Part shown: one piece after another, positions 8,423 to 17,018 of the stretch
Numbering within the stretch: position 1 is the first letter of the stretch
Layout of the letters: every line of letters starts with the position of its first letter
NCBI GenBank assembly: GCA_028280065.1
Contig: JANQMN010000073.1
Span: 1 to 64,000 of the forward strand
Origin: Hahella sp.
GTDB lineage: Bacteria; Pseudomonadota; Gammaproteobacteria; Pseudomonadales; Oleiphilaceae
Reading direction: 5' to 3'
DNA length: 64,000 nucleotides
The notes under the pieces: generated by a model
What the model saw: the letters and a program-made list of their open reading frames with translations, nothing else
What the model was told of the DNA's origin: nothing
Database searches by the model: none
Made by a program: the position numbers and the translations under genes

Positions 8423-9800
8423 TGGTAACTCCCTGGGGTGGGGTGAACTGTTTGGATACTTGGTCAATACCCTCGAATATGCCTTTGACTCTGGCCATTT
8501 CCGCAGGTAAAACAGAGATGTCAGATTGTTCCATGATGGTACCCAGTTCTTCGATAAATCTCTCAACCAGACGCATTTGCAGCGCCTTGTCGCCACCGGG
8601 CTGATTTATTGCCTCGGCGACCAACCGTATTCCTTCGGCCTGTGCCTGGGCCAACAATTCAATTTCCTTGGCTTTGCCTTCTGCAAGATTGATGCGTTTC
8701 TGTCGTTCACCTAGCGAAATGTTGATGGATTCCTGCCTCTCCCCCTCGGAAACATTGATTTTTGCTTCCTTGTCAGCGGTAGCCAAGGTAATGTCCTTGC
8801 GGCGCTCCCGCTCGGCAATCATTTTTTTCTCAAGGGTATGAACGACATTGTCGGAAGGATCGATATTGGCAACTTCATAACGCATGACCTTTACTCCCCA
8901 GACTTCTGCCGCCCGGTCAATCTCTTTGACGATATTTTCATTCAAACTTTCGCGCTCGGAGAATATCTGGCCCAGATCGAGCTTGCCCACTTCCGCACGC
9001 ATCGTGGTTTGCGCCAGATTAACCGCTGCCCGCTTATAATCGGCAATACCATAACTCGCCAATTCTGGATTCAGTACTTTTATATAGATGAGGCCATCCA
9101 AAGTGACCTGAATGTTGTCCTTAGTGATGCAATGCTGTGGCGGTATGTTGTGCATTTGCTCGCGAATTTCTCGCCGATAGGCGATGCGATCAATAATCGG
9201 GATCATAAAGCGCAAGCCAGGATTCATGACTCGTTGGAATTTGCCAAGCCGTTCTATGACGAATGCCTGCCGCATGGGGACGCTGACCAGAAAGATTTTC
9301 AATAAAAACAGAACAATCAATGTGGCAATGGTAATTGCGGTCATGATGTTTACTCCTCTTAATACAAGTGGCCTAATGATCCAACATTGGCCATCGCGGC
9401 CTTCGATGATGGCTTTTTCGCCTTGTTCCAAGTGGTGATCGGATTGCGCGTCCCAGGTGGTGCCACGGTACCGAATTCTTCCTCGACGGTAGGGGGTAAT
9501 GGTTTCAACCACTTCCACCATATCTCCAAGGCTGTCTTGCAATTCGTCGGTGTTGGATACCGTGGACTTGCCGGGCAGGAGTCGGAGAAACAGGCTGCGA
9601 AATAGCAGTACCATAAAAATGCTGCTGAGGAAGAAGGTGAGTGATATCTCCACAAATCCGCTGATGTGACCAAAATGAATCAACAGGCCGGTAAGAACGC
9701 AGGACGCGCCGATGAAAAATAGCACTGCCCCAGGAATAATGATCTCCGCGACAATTAAGATGACTCCGATAATCAGCCAGATGATAACTTGTTCTTCCAT
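8412..9800 (-). CDS. NfeD-SPFH fusion protein
   Basis: A 462-residue protein that joins two usually separate partners. Residues 1-150 are NfeD-like: four membrane segments followed by an OB-fold (VVETITPYRRGRIRYRGTTW). Residues 153-462 are a complete SPFH/band-7 protein with its own membrane anchor and helical tail. NfeD and SPFH proteins work together in membrane quality control. M153 (ATG at 9344) is preceded by AGGAG 8 bases upstream, so a free SPFH product may also be made. An ancestral two-gene operon fused in frame is likely; a sequencing indel at the junction cannot be excluded. Confidence 0.8.
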   Translation of the reverse strand: MEEQVIIWLIIGVILIVAEIIIPGAVLFFIGASCVLTGLLIHFGHISGFVEISLTFFLSSIFMVLLFRSLFLRLLPGKSTVSNTDELQDSLGDMVEVVETITPYRRGRIRYRGTTWDAQSDHHLEQGEKAIIEGRDGQCWIIRPLVLRGVNIMTAITIATLIVLFLLKIFLVSVPMRQAFVIERLGKFQRVMNPGLRFMIPIIDRIAYRREIREQMHNIPPQHCITKDNIQVTLDGLIYIKVLNPELASYGIADYKRAAVNLAQTTMRAEVGKLDLGQIFSERESLNENIVKEIDRAAEVWGVKVMRYEVANIDPSDNVVHTLEKKMIAERERRKDITLATADKEAKINVSEGERQESINISLGERQKRINLAEGKAKEIELLAQAQAEGIRLVAEAINQPGGDKALQMRLVERFIEELGTIMEQSDISVLPAEMARVKGIFEGIDQVSKQFTPPQGVTNAN

Positions 9801-9808
9801 AGTGCCTC

Positions 9809-10615
9809 CTAATCCTTATGCAGGTCGTTTACCTGTGACTGGATATATAGAAAAGTACTTTTGTTCAGCTGTATATGCTCGGCAACTTCGTTGATATAAC
9901 CCAATTCCAGATGGTTGCAGCCGTCTTCGCCGTCGCAAACCAGAAACAATAACCAGATTAAAAAGTGTCGATGGGCTTCCCTGGGGAAGTATTTATAGAA
10001 AGTCTTGCCTAGATGGCGCTTGCCAAAAGCCCTGGCGATACTGTGCCTTTCGCGTTCATCCAGCACGATAAGCGATTGCTGCATCAGTTGGTCGCGCAGC
10101 CGCATTGCAGATGGGGTGATGTTGCCATCAATGCTGATAAGTGAGTTCAGATAGCGGTAGACTTCTACCACAAAGTCTCGCTGCTGTTTGGGGGTCAGAG
10201 TATCCATCAACAACTGCATTAATGGCTTATGACCCATATTGGCTATACCCACTTCGCTGACGATAACCGGATCTTGGCTCATCAATACCGCGATCGGATG
10301 AACCTGCCCTCCCAGTACGCCGGTTGCAACCAGTTGTTGTACGGACTGGTCTTCTTCCGCCTTTTCTGGCAGCAGCTTCTCTGGCAGCAGTTTGTTGTTG
10401 GCAGAAGGGGTTACGAAGTCATTCAGATCGCAGTTAAATTTCTCCGCCAGCTGCACCGCCAGTAGAAATTGCAAATTCAGACGACCTGATTCCACATCAT
10501 AAAGCGTATTGGTCCGCAACCCCAGATCTTCCTCGACCTGGCGGCGCGAAAATCCCGCTTTCTTGCGGAGCCGAATCAGGTTTTCTTTTAACTGTGTTTC
10601 ACTTAACCGCGCCAT
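9809..10615 (-). CDS. XRE-type regulator with TerB-like C-terminal domain
   Basis: A 268-residue protein. Residues 8-60 are a Cro/C1-type helix-turn-helix (RKKAGFSRRQVEEDLGLRTN). The rest is helical, and LLFLVCDGEDGCNHLELGYINEV looks like the acidic metal-binding loop of TerB domains, with an earlier similar stretch NSLISIDGNITPSAMRLRDQ. TerB-like modules sense metal or envelope stress. It heads the SPFH operon with an 8-base gap and may regulate it. A short direct repeat (CTGGCAGCAG twice, around 10371-10395) encodes KLLPEKLLPEK in the linker. Confidence 0.7.
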   Translation of the reverse strand: MARLSETQLKENLIRLRKKAGFSRRQVEEDLGLRTNTLYDVESGRLNLQFLLAVQLAEKFNCDLNDFVTPSANNKLLPEKLLPEKAEEDQSVQQLVATGVLGGQVHPIAVLMSQDPVIVSEVGIANMGHKPLMQLLMDTLTPKQQRDFVVEVYRYLNSLISIDGNITPSAMRLRDQLMQQSLIVLDERERHSIARAFGKRHLGKTFYKYFPREAHRHFLIWLLFLVCDGEDGCNHLELGYINEVAEHIQLNKSTFLYIQSQVNDLHKD

Positions 10616-10824
10616 TCCAGGGTCTCCGTAACGAAGCCAGATTAGCTCAGGGGTGATTTGATATCAACATATACAACTAAAAAAATTTCTTATTCGAGAT
10701 AAAATTTATTTAAATTTCCGTTGATGAAAAAAAATTAGTTCTATATGATGTAAAAAGTTGTTCAGAAAATATGCTGAATTGAAGTCGGTGGTTTGTAGGA
10801 AGGTGGAGTGTAGGAAGAAAGACT

Positions 10825-11139
10825 ATGGGAATTTACGAACGGAAAGAGGAAAGAGAGTTTCAGCGTAAGCAAGCCGCGATAGAAGCGAATCAGAAATTCT
10901 GGATATTTAAGAGCAGACGCCACTTCGCTCTCTATTTGTATTTATTTCTTATCCTGATGGGCGCCGTTCTTGCCCTGTTGGACATATGGGGTTTGTTACC
11001 GCCACTTATCATCCTAGGGAGTACTTTTGGTCTTGCCAACCTTGGAATGCTTTGGGCTCTGACGGATGAACCATCCCTGAGCGATGCCGAAGAACACGGT
11101 GGCATTCGAAAAAAGACTGTTTTCTTCATGGATAAATGA
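10825..11139 (+). CDS. Small two-helix membrane protein (2TM-like)
   Basis: A 104-residue protein with a charged N-terminus (KEEREFQRKQ), two membrane segments (residues 33-53 and 56-74) and a short cytoplasmic tail. It resembles the 2TM-domain helper proteins found next to sensors and enzymes, but I cannot assign a function. Its 3' third, the stop and the spacer to the next gene are repeated 1.3 kb downstream as a decayed copy (12360-12501). The next gene, an acyltransferase, starts 18 bases on. Confidence 0.6.
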   Translation: MGIYERKEEREFQRKQAAIEANQKFWIFKSRRHFALYLYLFLILMGAVLALLDIWGLLPPLIILGSTFGLANLGMLWALTDEPSLSDAEEHGGIRKKTVFFMDK

Positions 11140-11157
11140 TAGTTAAAGGGAATTAAG

Positions 11158-12339
11158 ATGAATTCAAATAGTTCGAAAAACGTAAATCTGGCGGAAACTA
11201 AGCCACTCTCCCAGTCATCGTCGGTTGTCGCAACTCGTTACCACTACATGGATAATCTACGAGCTGTTGCAATGCTATTGGGAGTCATTTACCACGCTGC
11301 TCTGACCTACAGCCCTTCGCTCTATTCCTATTGGTTCGTGCCCGATCCAGCCGAGGCATTCGGTTTCGATGTCTTTCAGGTTGTCAGCCATACTTTTCGA
11401 ATGCCGCTTTTCTTCATTATCGCCGGTTTTTTTGCGCATTATCTGCTGCAAAAAAGAGGACTGCCAAGTTTACTGAAAAACCGGGCGCTACGAATTCTCG
11501 TCCCATTTCTGCTGCTTTGGCCCCTGAACGAACTGTTGATGAACAAGTTGGCATTATACGCCTTTAACGACCTTGGAATTGTCGGTCCCAATCTCAATTA
11601 CATCGTTGCCGAACTGGAAATGGGAATGCAGACGGGTTACGGGTTATATCATCTATGGTTTTTGTACTACTTAGTGCTGTTTTATCTTTTCATGGTGCTG
11701 TGCCGAGCTTTACCTATATCCTTGAAGCCATTGTCAAGTCTTCACCCTCTTCTGCTAATACTCTTGCTTCCACTGCCGGGCGCTGTGAGTGCCTCCCTGT
11801 CTTACCCAACTCCTTTCAGCATTGTCCCGCATGCATCTGCATTTATTTATTACGGTGCCTTTTTTCTGCTGGGGTTTCTAGTGTTCTACAACATGGAATT
11901 ATTGGACAGGTTGCAAAAATACTGGATTCCTCTCTTGGCACTGTCCATTGTTGGTAGCGTAACGCTGGTATGCCTTTATCTTGGGGTTATCAAGTTTGAC
12001 TCGCCAGAAGTTGGAAGTTTCTGTTACAACTTTGTCCGAACTTATCTAGCGCTTTACTTGAGCTTACTCTGTTTATTCGCCGGTAGGAGATTCTTTGATA
12101 TTAAGAACTCCGTCCTGCGCTATATCACTGACAGTTCATACTGGTTATATCTGTTTCATCTTCCGGTGCTGTTTATCATTCAGTTTCATCTGTCTTTGAT
12201 CGGCCTCCCGGTGTCCATCAAATTCCTGATTTCATCTCTGGGAACCATTGCATTGGGACTAGTGACTTATGCGCTACTGGTTCGCCATACACCCGTCGGC
12301 TGGCTACTGAATGGTAAAAAGGTGAAGATATCCCGATGA
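11158..12339 (+). CDS. Acyltransferase-3 family integral membrane protein
   Basis: A 393-residue polytopic protein with about ten membrane helices. The N-terminal HYMDNLRAVAMLLGVIYHA carries the D-x-(L/I)R and His of acyltransferase-3 enzymes of the OpgC/MdoC type, which move acyl groups onto sugars of the envelope. GGGA before the ATG is a plausible ribosome site. It lies between the 2TM gene and that gene's decayed 3' copy, so it may have arrived with the duplication. Confidence 0.82.
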   Translation: MNSNSSKNVNLAETKPLSQSSSVVATRYHYMDNLRAVAMLLGVIYHAALTYSPSLYSYWFVPDPAEAFGFDVFQVVSHTFRMPLFFIIAGFFAHYLLQKRGLPSLLKNRALRILVPFLLLWPLNELLMNKLALYAFNDLGIVGPNLNYIVAELEMGMQTGYGLYHLWFLYYLVLFYLFMVLCRALPISLKPLSSLHPLLLILLLPLPGAVSASLSYPTPFSIVPHASAFIYYGAFFLLGFLVFYNMELLDRLQKYWIPLLALSIVGSVTLVCLYLGVIKFDSPEVGSFCYNFVRTYLALYLSLLCLFAGRRFFDIKNSVLRYITDSSYWLYLFHLPVLFIIQFHLSLIGLPVSIKFLISSLGTIALGLVTYALLVRHTPVGWLLNGKKVKISR

Positions 12340-12359
12340 AGTTTGTTTGAAGTGGGTCT

Positions 12360-12474
12360 ATATTTGGCCTCGGTAACCTGGGAATGCTTTGGGAGCTGAC
12401 TGATGCGCCATCCTTAGGAAATGCCGAAGACCATGGCGGCATTCGGAAAAGACGGTCTTTTTTATGGATAAATG
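12360..12474 (+). pseudogene. Decayed 3' copy of the 2TM gene
   Basis: This segment matches 11024-11139. Its translation FGLGNLGMLWELTDAPS parallels FGLANLGMLWALTDEPS in the intact gene, and AEDHGGIRK parallels AEEHGGIRK. One base is lost in the A-run after GGCATTCGG, which shifts the frame just before the conserved ATGGATAAATGA end. The likeness continues through the spacer into ATGAATTC at the start of the next gene. No start or first two thirds remain. Confidence 0.8.
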
Positions 12475-12493
12475 ATTTTTTAGGAAATTTCGC

Positions 12494-14245
12494 ATGAATT
12501 CTACGTTATTGAAGTTAGTAGTTATCAGTTGTTTTCTCGCTCTGACGGCTTGCCAGACAGCATTGGTGAATGAGCAATCAAATACAAGCTGCATCCAGGT
12601 TGATGGTTTGTGGGAAAGCTATTGGTATTCCGATAACTCCGCCTGTGGTGGCACGGGAGAATTTGGCAAATCATCGTCTTTGGTTACTCAACATGAGTGC
12701 AGGGTGGAGGATAATTGGACCACCGGTCAAATAGTAGGAAACCGAGTGACATGGAACAGCAAACCTTTCAATGTGCATGGAGGTACTGTAACGCATCCTA
12801 ATCCTCTTATTAGTGTTATCAGTAATAAAAAGATATCCGGTATTCATGACTGGAGTTGGAGCGATGGCGTTATTGATTGCGACGGTACGACTAAGTTCTA
12901 CGGATTTATTTTCCCGGTCGATGCTACCGACGAAGTAAAGGCGCTCTATGGCCCTTGGCAGGGGGCAACATCAAACGGCAGTAATTTAAACCTCGCTGTA
13001 AATGAAGTTCGGGACAAGGAAGTGCTACTGACAATCAGGGAAAGCGATGTCGAAAAGGAAAATGTAGCCCGGATCACCTCAGATAACCCGCTAATATTTA
13101 CTGGCAAATTAGATAATCTCCCTTATGAGTTCAGCTTGGCGCCGGATTTGGCAAGTCTCAGTGGTACTCTCAACGGTGTGCAAATTTCCTTGACCCCGGT
13201 GGATAAAGAGCATAAGGCTTGGGAGAGAAACCCCTATCTATTCCATAAAGAAGGCAGGGTTCAGCACACTTTTTCTGTGGAAGCTCCAGGTGCTACAGAT
13301 GTTTTCCTTGCTGGTGAAATGAGTGATTGGCGCCCGGATGTTTTCAGGATGATCAAGGATGGAAACGACAGATGGAAACTCACCCTCTATCTACCCCAAG
13401 GCGCTTGGCAATATAAGTTCGTCATTGATGGCAATTGGACGCAGGATAGTAAGAATCCGGAGAAAAATTATGACGGTTTTGGCGGTTACAACTCTGTTTT
13501 GACTCTTGGTCAAGAGGATAAAGCACAGAGGTTCAATCCAAATATCCCTCATGGGACGGTCCAGACGGTAAATATAGAAAGTCAATCACTCGAAACTGAC
13601 GTCCCCTTTGCTATTTATTTACCCCCTGGTTACGACGCTAAGAAAGAAGATACTTATCCAATGATGCTGTTGCTGCACGGGTGGGGAGAAAACGAACAGC
13701 AGTGGATAAGTGACGGCAAAATCGAAAACTTCATGAACAATGCTATCGATGAAGGAGTAATAAATCCGTTCATTATTGTGATACCCAATGGCGATAAAAG
13801 TTACTACACAGGTGACTGGGAGCAGCACATCATGGACGAAGTGTTACCCTATGTGCGGAGTAAATACAGAGTTGGGTCTGGCAGCAAGACAACCGCTATA
13901 GCCGGAGTTTCAATGGGTGGTTTTGGCGCTTTTTATCTAACTCACAAGTATCCGGAAAGTTTCGGAATGTCTATTCCGATTAGTGGCTACTTTAATCTGA
14001 ATAAATACTACCCCGATGTGAAGTTTGATGTGCCGATGCAAGCTCAGCTCCACCTATACTGTGGCACAGATGACCACATTAGCTTCCATTCGAACGAAAA
14101 ATTTGCCGAGTTGTTAGAAAACAACGGGATCGAGTTTAGCTATACCAGATCAGAAGGCGGTCATACCTGGCGTTATTGGAATGAAATTACACCAGACATA
14201 CTGAAATTGGTTTCTGACTACTTTTCACACCAAGATGGCGGTTGA
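12494..14245 (+). CDS. Secreted esterase with carbohydrate-binding module
   Basis: A 583-residue lipoprotein (Cys at residue 20 in LTAC). Residues about 40-250 are an unassigned beta-rich region with several Cys. Residues about 255-345 resemble a glycogen-binding CBM48/AMPK-type module (FLAGEMSDWRPD, GAWQYKFVIDGNW). Residues about 355-575 are an esterase-D / enterochelin-esterase-type hydrolase with GVSMGGFG (nucleophile near 472), an acid in CGTDD and the final His in EGGHTW. It probably deacylates a polysaccharide-linked substrate outside the cell. The neighbouring acyltransferase suggests opposed sugar acylation steps; this is inferred. Confidence 0.8.
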   Translation: MNSTLLKLVVISCFLALTACQTALVNEQSNTSCIQVDGLWESYWYSDNSACGGTGEFGKSSSLVTQHECRVEDNWTTGQIVGNRVTWNSKPFNVHGGTVTHPNPLISVISNKKISGIHDWSWSDGVIDCDGTTKFYGFIFPVDATDEVKALYGPWQGATSNGSNLNLAVNEVRDKEVLLTIRESDVEKENVARITSDNPLIFTGKLDNLPYEFSLAPDLASLSGTLNGVQISLTPVDKEHKAWERNPYLFHKEGRVQHTFSVEAPGATDVFLAGEMSDWRPDVFRMIKDGNDRWKLTLYLPQGAWQYKFVIDGNWTQDSKNPEKNYDGFGGYNSVLTLGQEDKAQRFNPNIPHGTVQTVNIESQSLETDVPFAIYLPPGYDAKKEDTYPMMLLLHGWGENEQQWISDGKIENFMNNAIDEGVINPFIIVIPNGDKSYYTGDWEQHIMDEVLPYVRSKYRVGSGSKTTAIAGVSMGGFGAFYLTHKYPESFGMSIPISGYFNLNKYYPDVKFDVPMQAQLHLYCGTDDHISFHSNEKFAELLENNGIEFSYTRSEGGHTWRYWNEITPDILKLVSDYFSHQDGG

Positions 14246-14338
14246 TCAGGAGTAGAAGTGCAACTTCAAGATGAATCTATACCTGTTGGTGGTTTTGCGG
14301 TTGTTTTACTTGGCCGGCACGGTTTCACTTAGTCCGGT

Positions 14339-14977
14339 TTAGCTCATGAGTCTTGTAAGTTCATCCGGACTTTTAAGTAAATGCAATGGATTATGCTGAG
14401 TCAGCTCAGCCTCTGATCCATAGCCCCATAATACTCCGGCAGAAAGAAGGTTGTTTTTATGGGCTGCTGTGATATCAACAAAGCGATCGCCAATCATAAT
14501 TGAGTTCTGCGTGATTTCGCCTTCTTCAAGTAGCGCTTCAAGTTGCTGCCACTTTTCGATTCCGACATCCCCGCCATTTACGAAGCAAAAGAAGTCTTGT
14601 AGAGAAAACATCTCGATAATTCGTTTGGCAAAGTCAGCACGTTTAGAGGTGCAGATCCCAATCCTGAGACCCTTGATTTCATTCAGTTGCCTAAGGGCTT
14701 CCGGGATACCGCTGTAAAGCGTATTTTCGGCGTAACCGATATCAGCATATCGTTCTCGATATTTAGAGACCAATGATTGGATCAAGGTGGAATCCGAAGA
14801 CTCCACCAATGAGGAAAAAGTGTGGTCGAGCGGTGGTCCTATAAATTGGCAAAGTTCGCTTGCCTGGCGAGTCTCGTAGGAATGGGCTTCAAGGGCATAA
14901 TTCAATGATCTGACGATTCCAACTTTCGGATCGCTGATCGTGCCATCGAGATCAAAAATAAGATTTTCGTATTTCAA
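14339..14977 (-). CDS. HAD-family phosphatase (phosphoglycolate-phosphatase-like)
   Basis: A 212-residue HAD subfamily IA hydrolase. Motif I is FDLDGTISD (residues 8-16, nucleophile D9). The Thr of CTSKR is motif II, a Lys lies in GIEKW, and the acid motif is MIGDRFVDI. The helical cap between residues 16 and 85 is typical of Gph-like enzymes that remove phosphate from small metabolites. The substrate is unknown. It stands alone and converges on the esterase gene. Confidence 0.82.
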   Translation of the reverse strand: MKYENLIFDLDGTISDPKVGIVRSLNYALEAHSYETRQASELCQFIGPPLDHTFSSLVESSDSTLIQSLVSKYRERYADIGYAENTLYSGIPEALRQLNEIKGLRIGICTSKRADFAKRIIEMFSLQDFFCFVNGGDVGIEKWQQLEALLEEGEITQNSIMIGDRFVDITAAHKNNLLSAGVLWGYGSEAELTQHNPLHLLKSPDELTRLMS

Positions 14978-15123
14978 TTACTGTTTCCTTCTGCAATTTT
15001 GCTATCTGCCTCGGCAGCAAAAATTGTATCGATAAAGGTGATCACAGAATCGGTTAGTCCTTTGCCAAACAAGCTGCTTGGCGCTTGGTGCCTTGGTTGG
15101 CTTTTACTAAGTAAGTGGATCGA

Positions 15124-15237
15124 TCACGCATTAAACCTGACCTGGAAACCTCTTTTATTTCCGACAAATCCGTTCGACTCATAAAACCTAAGGGTTTCAG
15201 TTCTTTGTGACCCCGTCATTAGTGCGATCTTGTAACA
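15124..15237 (-). pseudogene. Truncated GNAT acetyltransferase remnant
   Basis: On the minus strand this segment reads CYKIALMTGSQRTETLRFYE and continues to a stop codon. That is the C-terminal motif of GNAT acetyltransferases (CYK-x-LMTG, then FYE-x-x-GF). The N-terminal two thirds, including the acetyl-CoA loop, are absent because the frame runs into the end of the Nudix gene. It appears to be a remnant left by replacement of upstream DNA. Confidence 0.6.
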
Positions 15238-15272
15238 ATCTCTGGTTTTACGACTCTGAGTGTCGTCGATCG

Positions 15273-15749
15273 CTAAGCGAACTGAAAGATCCCCGTTTCT
15301 CTCCAATTTTGAAACATTTTTAAAGTTGCAGCCATGTTAGGTAGCATTTGGGGTAGATAGTTCAGACTAAAGAAAGATAGTTCCAGAGATTCATCAAAAT
15401 CCGGCCGGAGACTGCCATTCCAATCTTGGGCAAAAAACACCATGGTATGGCAATGAATCTTATGCCCGTTCGGGTAGGTGATATGTTCATACTTTGAGGC
15501 AGAACTATACCCGATTGGAATGAGGGATGTTGCCTCTAAGTTGGTTTCTTCCTTTAGCTCCCTCGCCGCCGCCTGAAGTGCGGTCTCATCAGATTCGACA
15601 GAGCCAGCTGGAAGACCCCACAATCTGTAATCTGATCGAAGTTGGAGGAGAACCTCATCCCCCTGATTCGTTACGATGATTCTACAACCCGGAACTTTTA
15701 TTTCGTCGTTGCCTATTTTCGTCCGTAATTTTCTTATATAACGATCCAT
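15273..15749 (-). CDS. Nudix hydrolase
   Basis: A 158-residue protein with a Nudix box starting at GSVESDETAL and containing RELKEET, which binds Mg2+ for cleavage of nucleoside-diphosphate-linked substrates. The usual Gly near the box end is Asn (EETNL). Start chosen at ATG 15749 (MDRYIRKLRTKIG), which fits family N-termini; a TTG at 15827 would add an unrelated 26-residue extension. It is divergent from the methyltransferase gene. Substrate unknown. Confidence 0.8.
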   Translation of the reverse strand: MDRYIRKLRTKIGNDEIKVPGCRIIVTNQGDEVLLQLRSDYRLWGLPAGSVESDETALQAAARELKEETNLEATSLIPIGYSSASKYEHITYPNGHKIHCHTMVFFAQDWNGSLRPDFDESLELSFFSLNYLPQMLPNMAATLKMFQNWRETGIFQFA

Positions 15750-15838
15750 AGTGTTAGTTGGTTTTCCACGGTTTATCTTAAATTTCCAGTCGCAACCCTT
15801 GCACCATATGATACCTGTAAAGAACAAGGCCTATCGAG

Positions 15839-16651
15839 ATGCGCTCAACATCACTTTCTAATGCAAATGATTATTGTGTTTCTGATAGAACTCTTGCGGC
15901 TTACTTTGAAACAGACTGGAGTGACTTTTTCCAGCATAAGCCTGAATCTTTAGCTGAAAGACCGCGGTCACTGACTTCTTCAATGAGCTCCAATTCATCC
16001 GTGAAAGCTGCAAATGCTATTTTGTCTGCAATAGAAGACTACCAAGTTAGGCCAAAATCACTTTTAGAAATCGGACCAGGTCTAGGCAGAACGCTATACG
16101 AACTCTGCGTTAATCTACAAGACATTGAAAAAGTTAAGGTGTTTGAACCGTCTCCAATTTTTTTCGATCATTTGCTAAGAATACTCCATGGCAATGTTAA
16201 GAATGTGCCAGTGATCAAAAACGCACAAGAGCTTTTTTATGTTCCCTTTAATTGCCGGAAAATTGTAAATATTTTCAGTGCGAGTTCTATTGATCTTGTT
16301 AACTCCGAAATGAAACGGGCAGATTTGGCTGCTTATGATTTGGTACTCTGCTTAAACGTTCTGGATCAATGTGGATCTCCAATGCAATTACTTAAAGATC
16401 TTAAAAACAGTGTTCGAACCGGTGGTCTACTATGCGTTTCTTGCACATATCAGTGGCCGAGTAAGCATTTAAATGTTGGCGAATCAACCATAGAAGATCT
16501 TTGTCAATGCTTCGGTTCAAGCTGGGAAATAGTTGATGAGGTTGAGTTGGATTATTCACTACGATTAAACCACCGTTGCCGTTATGTATTTGATTCGCAT
16601 TTAGTCATAGTGAAAAAACTATCAATACAAAATGCAACTTCGGCTCAATAA
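15839..16651 (+). CDS. Class I SAM-dependent methyltransferase
   Basis: A 270-residue protein. The SAM-binding glycine loop is LEIGPGLGRT (near residue 76), with the acid end of strand 2 in KVFEPSP and the conserved LVLCLNVLDQCGSPMQ segment. GGLLCVSCTY follows as strand 5. Substrate unknown; the pattern is like small-molecule or sugar methyltransferases. A diverged copy of its last 20 codons lies downstream of vapC. Confidence 0.75.
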   Translation: MRSTSLSNANDYCVSDRTLAAYFETDWSDFFQHKPESLAERPRSLTSSMSSNSSVKAANAILSAIEDYQVRPKSLLEIGPGLGRTLYELCVNLQDIEKVKVFEPSPIFFDHLLRILHGNVKNVPVIKNAQELFYVPFNCRKIVNIFSASSIDLVNSEMKRADLAAYDLVLCLNVLDQCGSPMQLLKDLKNSVRTGGLLCVSCTYQWPSKHLNVGESTIEDLCQCFGSSWEIVDEVELDYSLRLNHRCRYVFDSHLVIVKKLSIQNATSAQ

Positions 16652-16665
16652 AATTCAGTTCAATT
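16597..16665 (+). repeat. Direct repeat unit 1: 3' end of methyltransferase gene
   Basis: This stretch (encoding SHLVIVKKL and the stop, plus following bases) is matched at 17428-17499, on the far side of vapBC. By eye, identity is about 70 percent with small gaps. Both copies read in frame to a stop. Confidence 0.6.
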
Positions 16666-16716
16666 GCCGTTTTTAAAGGACGAGATAAAGGATATTTCCA
16701 AGATTATCTCTTGAAG

Positions 16717-16770
16717 CATATGCTTGACATATGTTTTGCGTTCGATACGATTGCAGATACCAGACATATG
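16717..16770 (+). promoter_or_regulatory. vapBC promoter with CATATG operator repeats
   Basis: TTGACA (16724-16729) and TACGAT (16746-16751) are spaced by 16 bases and form a promoter. Three palindromic CATATG hexamers (16717, 16728, 16765), two of them in GCATATGC and ACATATGC contexts, surround and overlap it. VapB-type antitoxins bind palindromes over their own promoter, so these are the likely autoregulatory operator. Confidence 0.55.
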
Positions 16771-16790
16771 CTTTCAATGAGGTTTAAAGA

Positions 16791-17018
16791 ATGCGTACCG
16801 CGTCGTTATTTAAGAATGGTAAAAACCAAGCTGTTCGCTTGCCTAAAGAGTTTGAGTTTGAAGGTGTCACCGAAGTTGAGATTACTCGTGATGGAGAGTC
16901 ACTTGTTCTTACTCCAAAGCGCAAGTCTTGGAAAAGTTTTGCTGAAGTAGAAAAAGCAGATAGTGATTTCCTTGCTGAGCGTCCAGATGTAATGGAAGAA
17001 GGGCGAGTAGTGTTGTGA
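16791..17018 (+). CDS. vapB: VapB-type antitoxin (AbrB/SpoVT fold)
   Basis: A 75-residue protein. The N-terminal half (SLFKNGKNQAVRLPKEFEF) is the swapped-hairpin AbrB DNA-binding fold of VapB/MvpA antitoxins. The acidic C-terminal tail, with WKSFAEV and the residues after it, is the part expected to bind and block the toxin. It overlaps vapC by 4 bases (GTGA), ensuring coupled synthesis. Confidence 0.92.
   Translation: MRTASLFKNGKNQAVRLPKEFEFEGVTEVEITRDGESLVLTPKRKSWKSFAEVEKADSDFLAERPDVMEEGRVVL

Noticed and set aside
10371-10395. CTGGCAGCAG direct repeat in the XRE-TerB gene
   Set aside because: A two-copy in-frame repeat in a linker; too small to be a regulatory array or CRISPR.
14999-15184. 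61-codon plus-strand ORF
   Set aside because: It is antisense to the GNAT remnant and its codon pattern is explained by that relic.
16711-16950. 79-codon ORF overlapping vapB
   Set aside because: It runs through the vapBC promoter and operator in another frame; vapB is certain.
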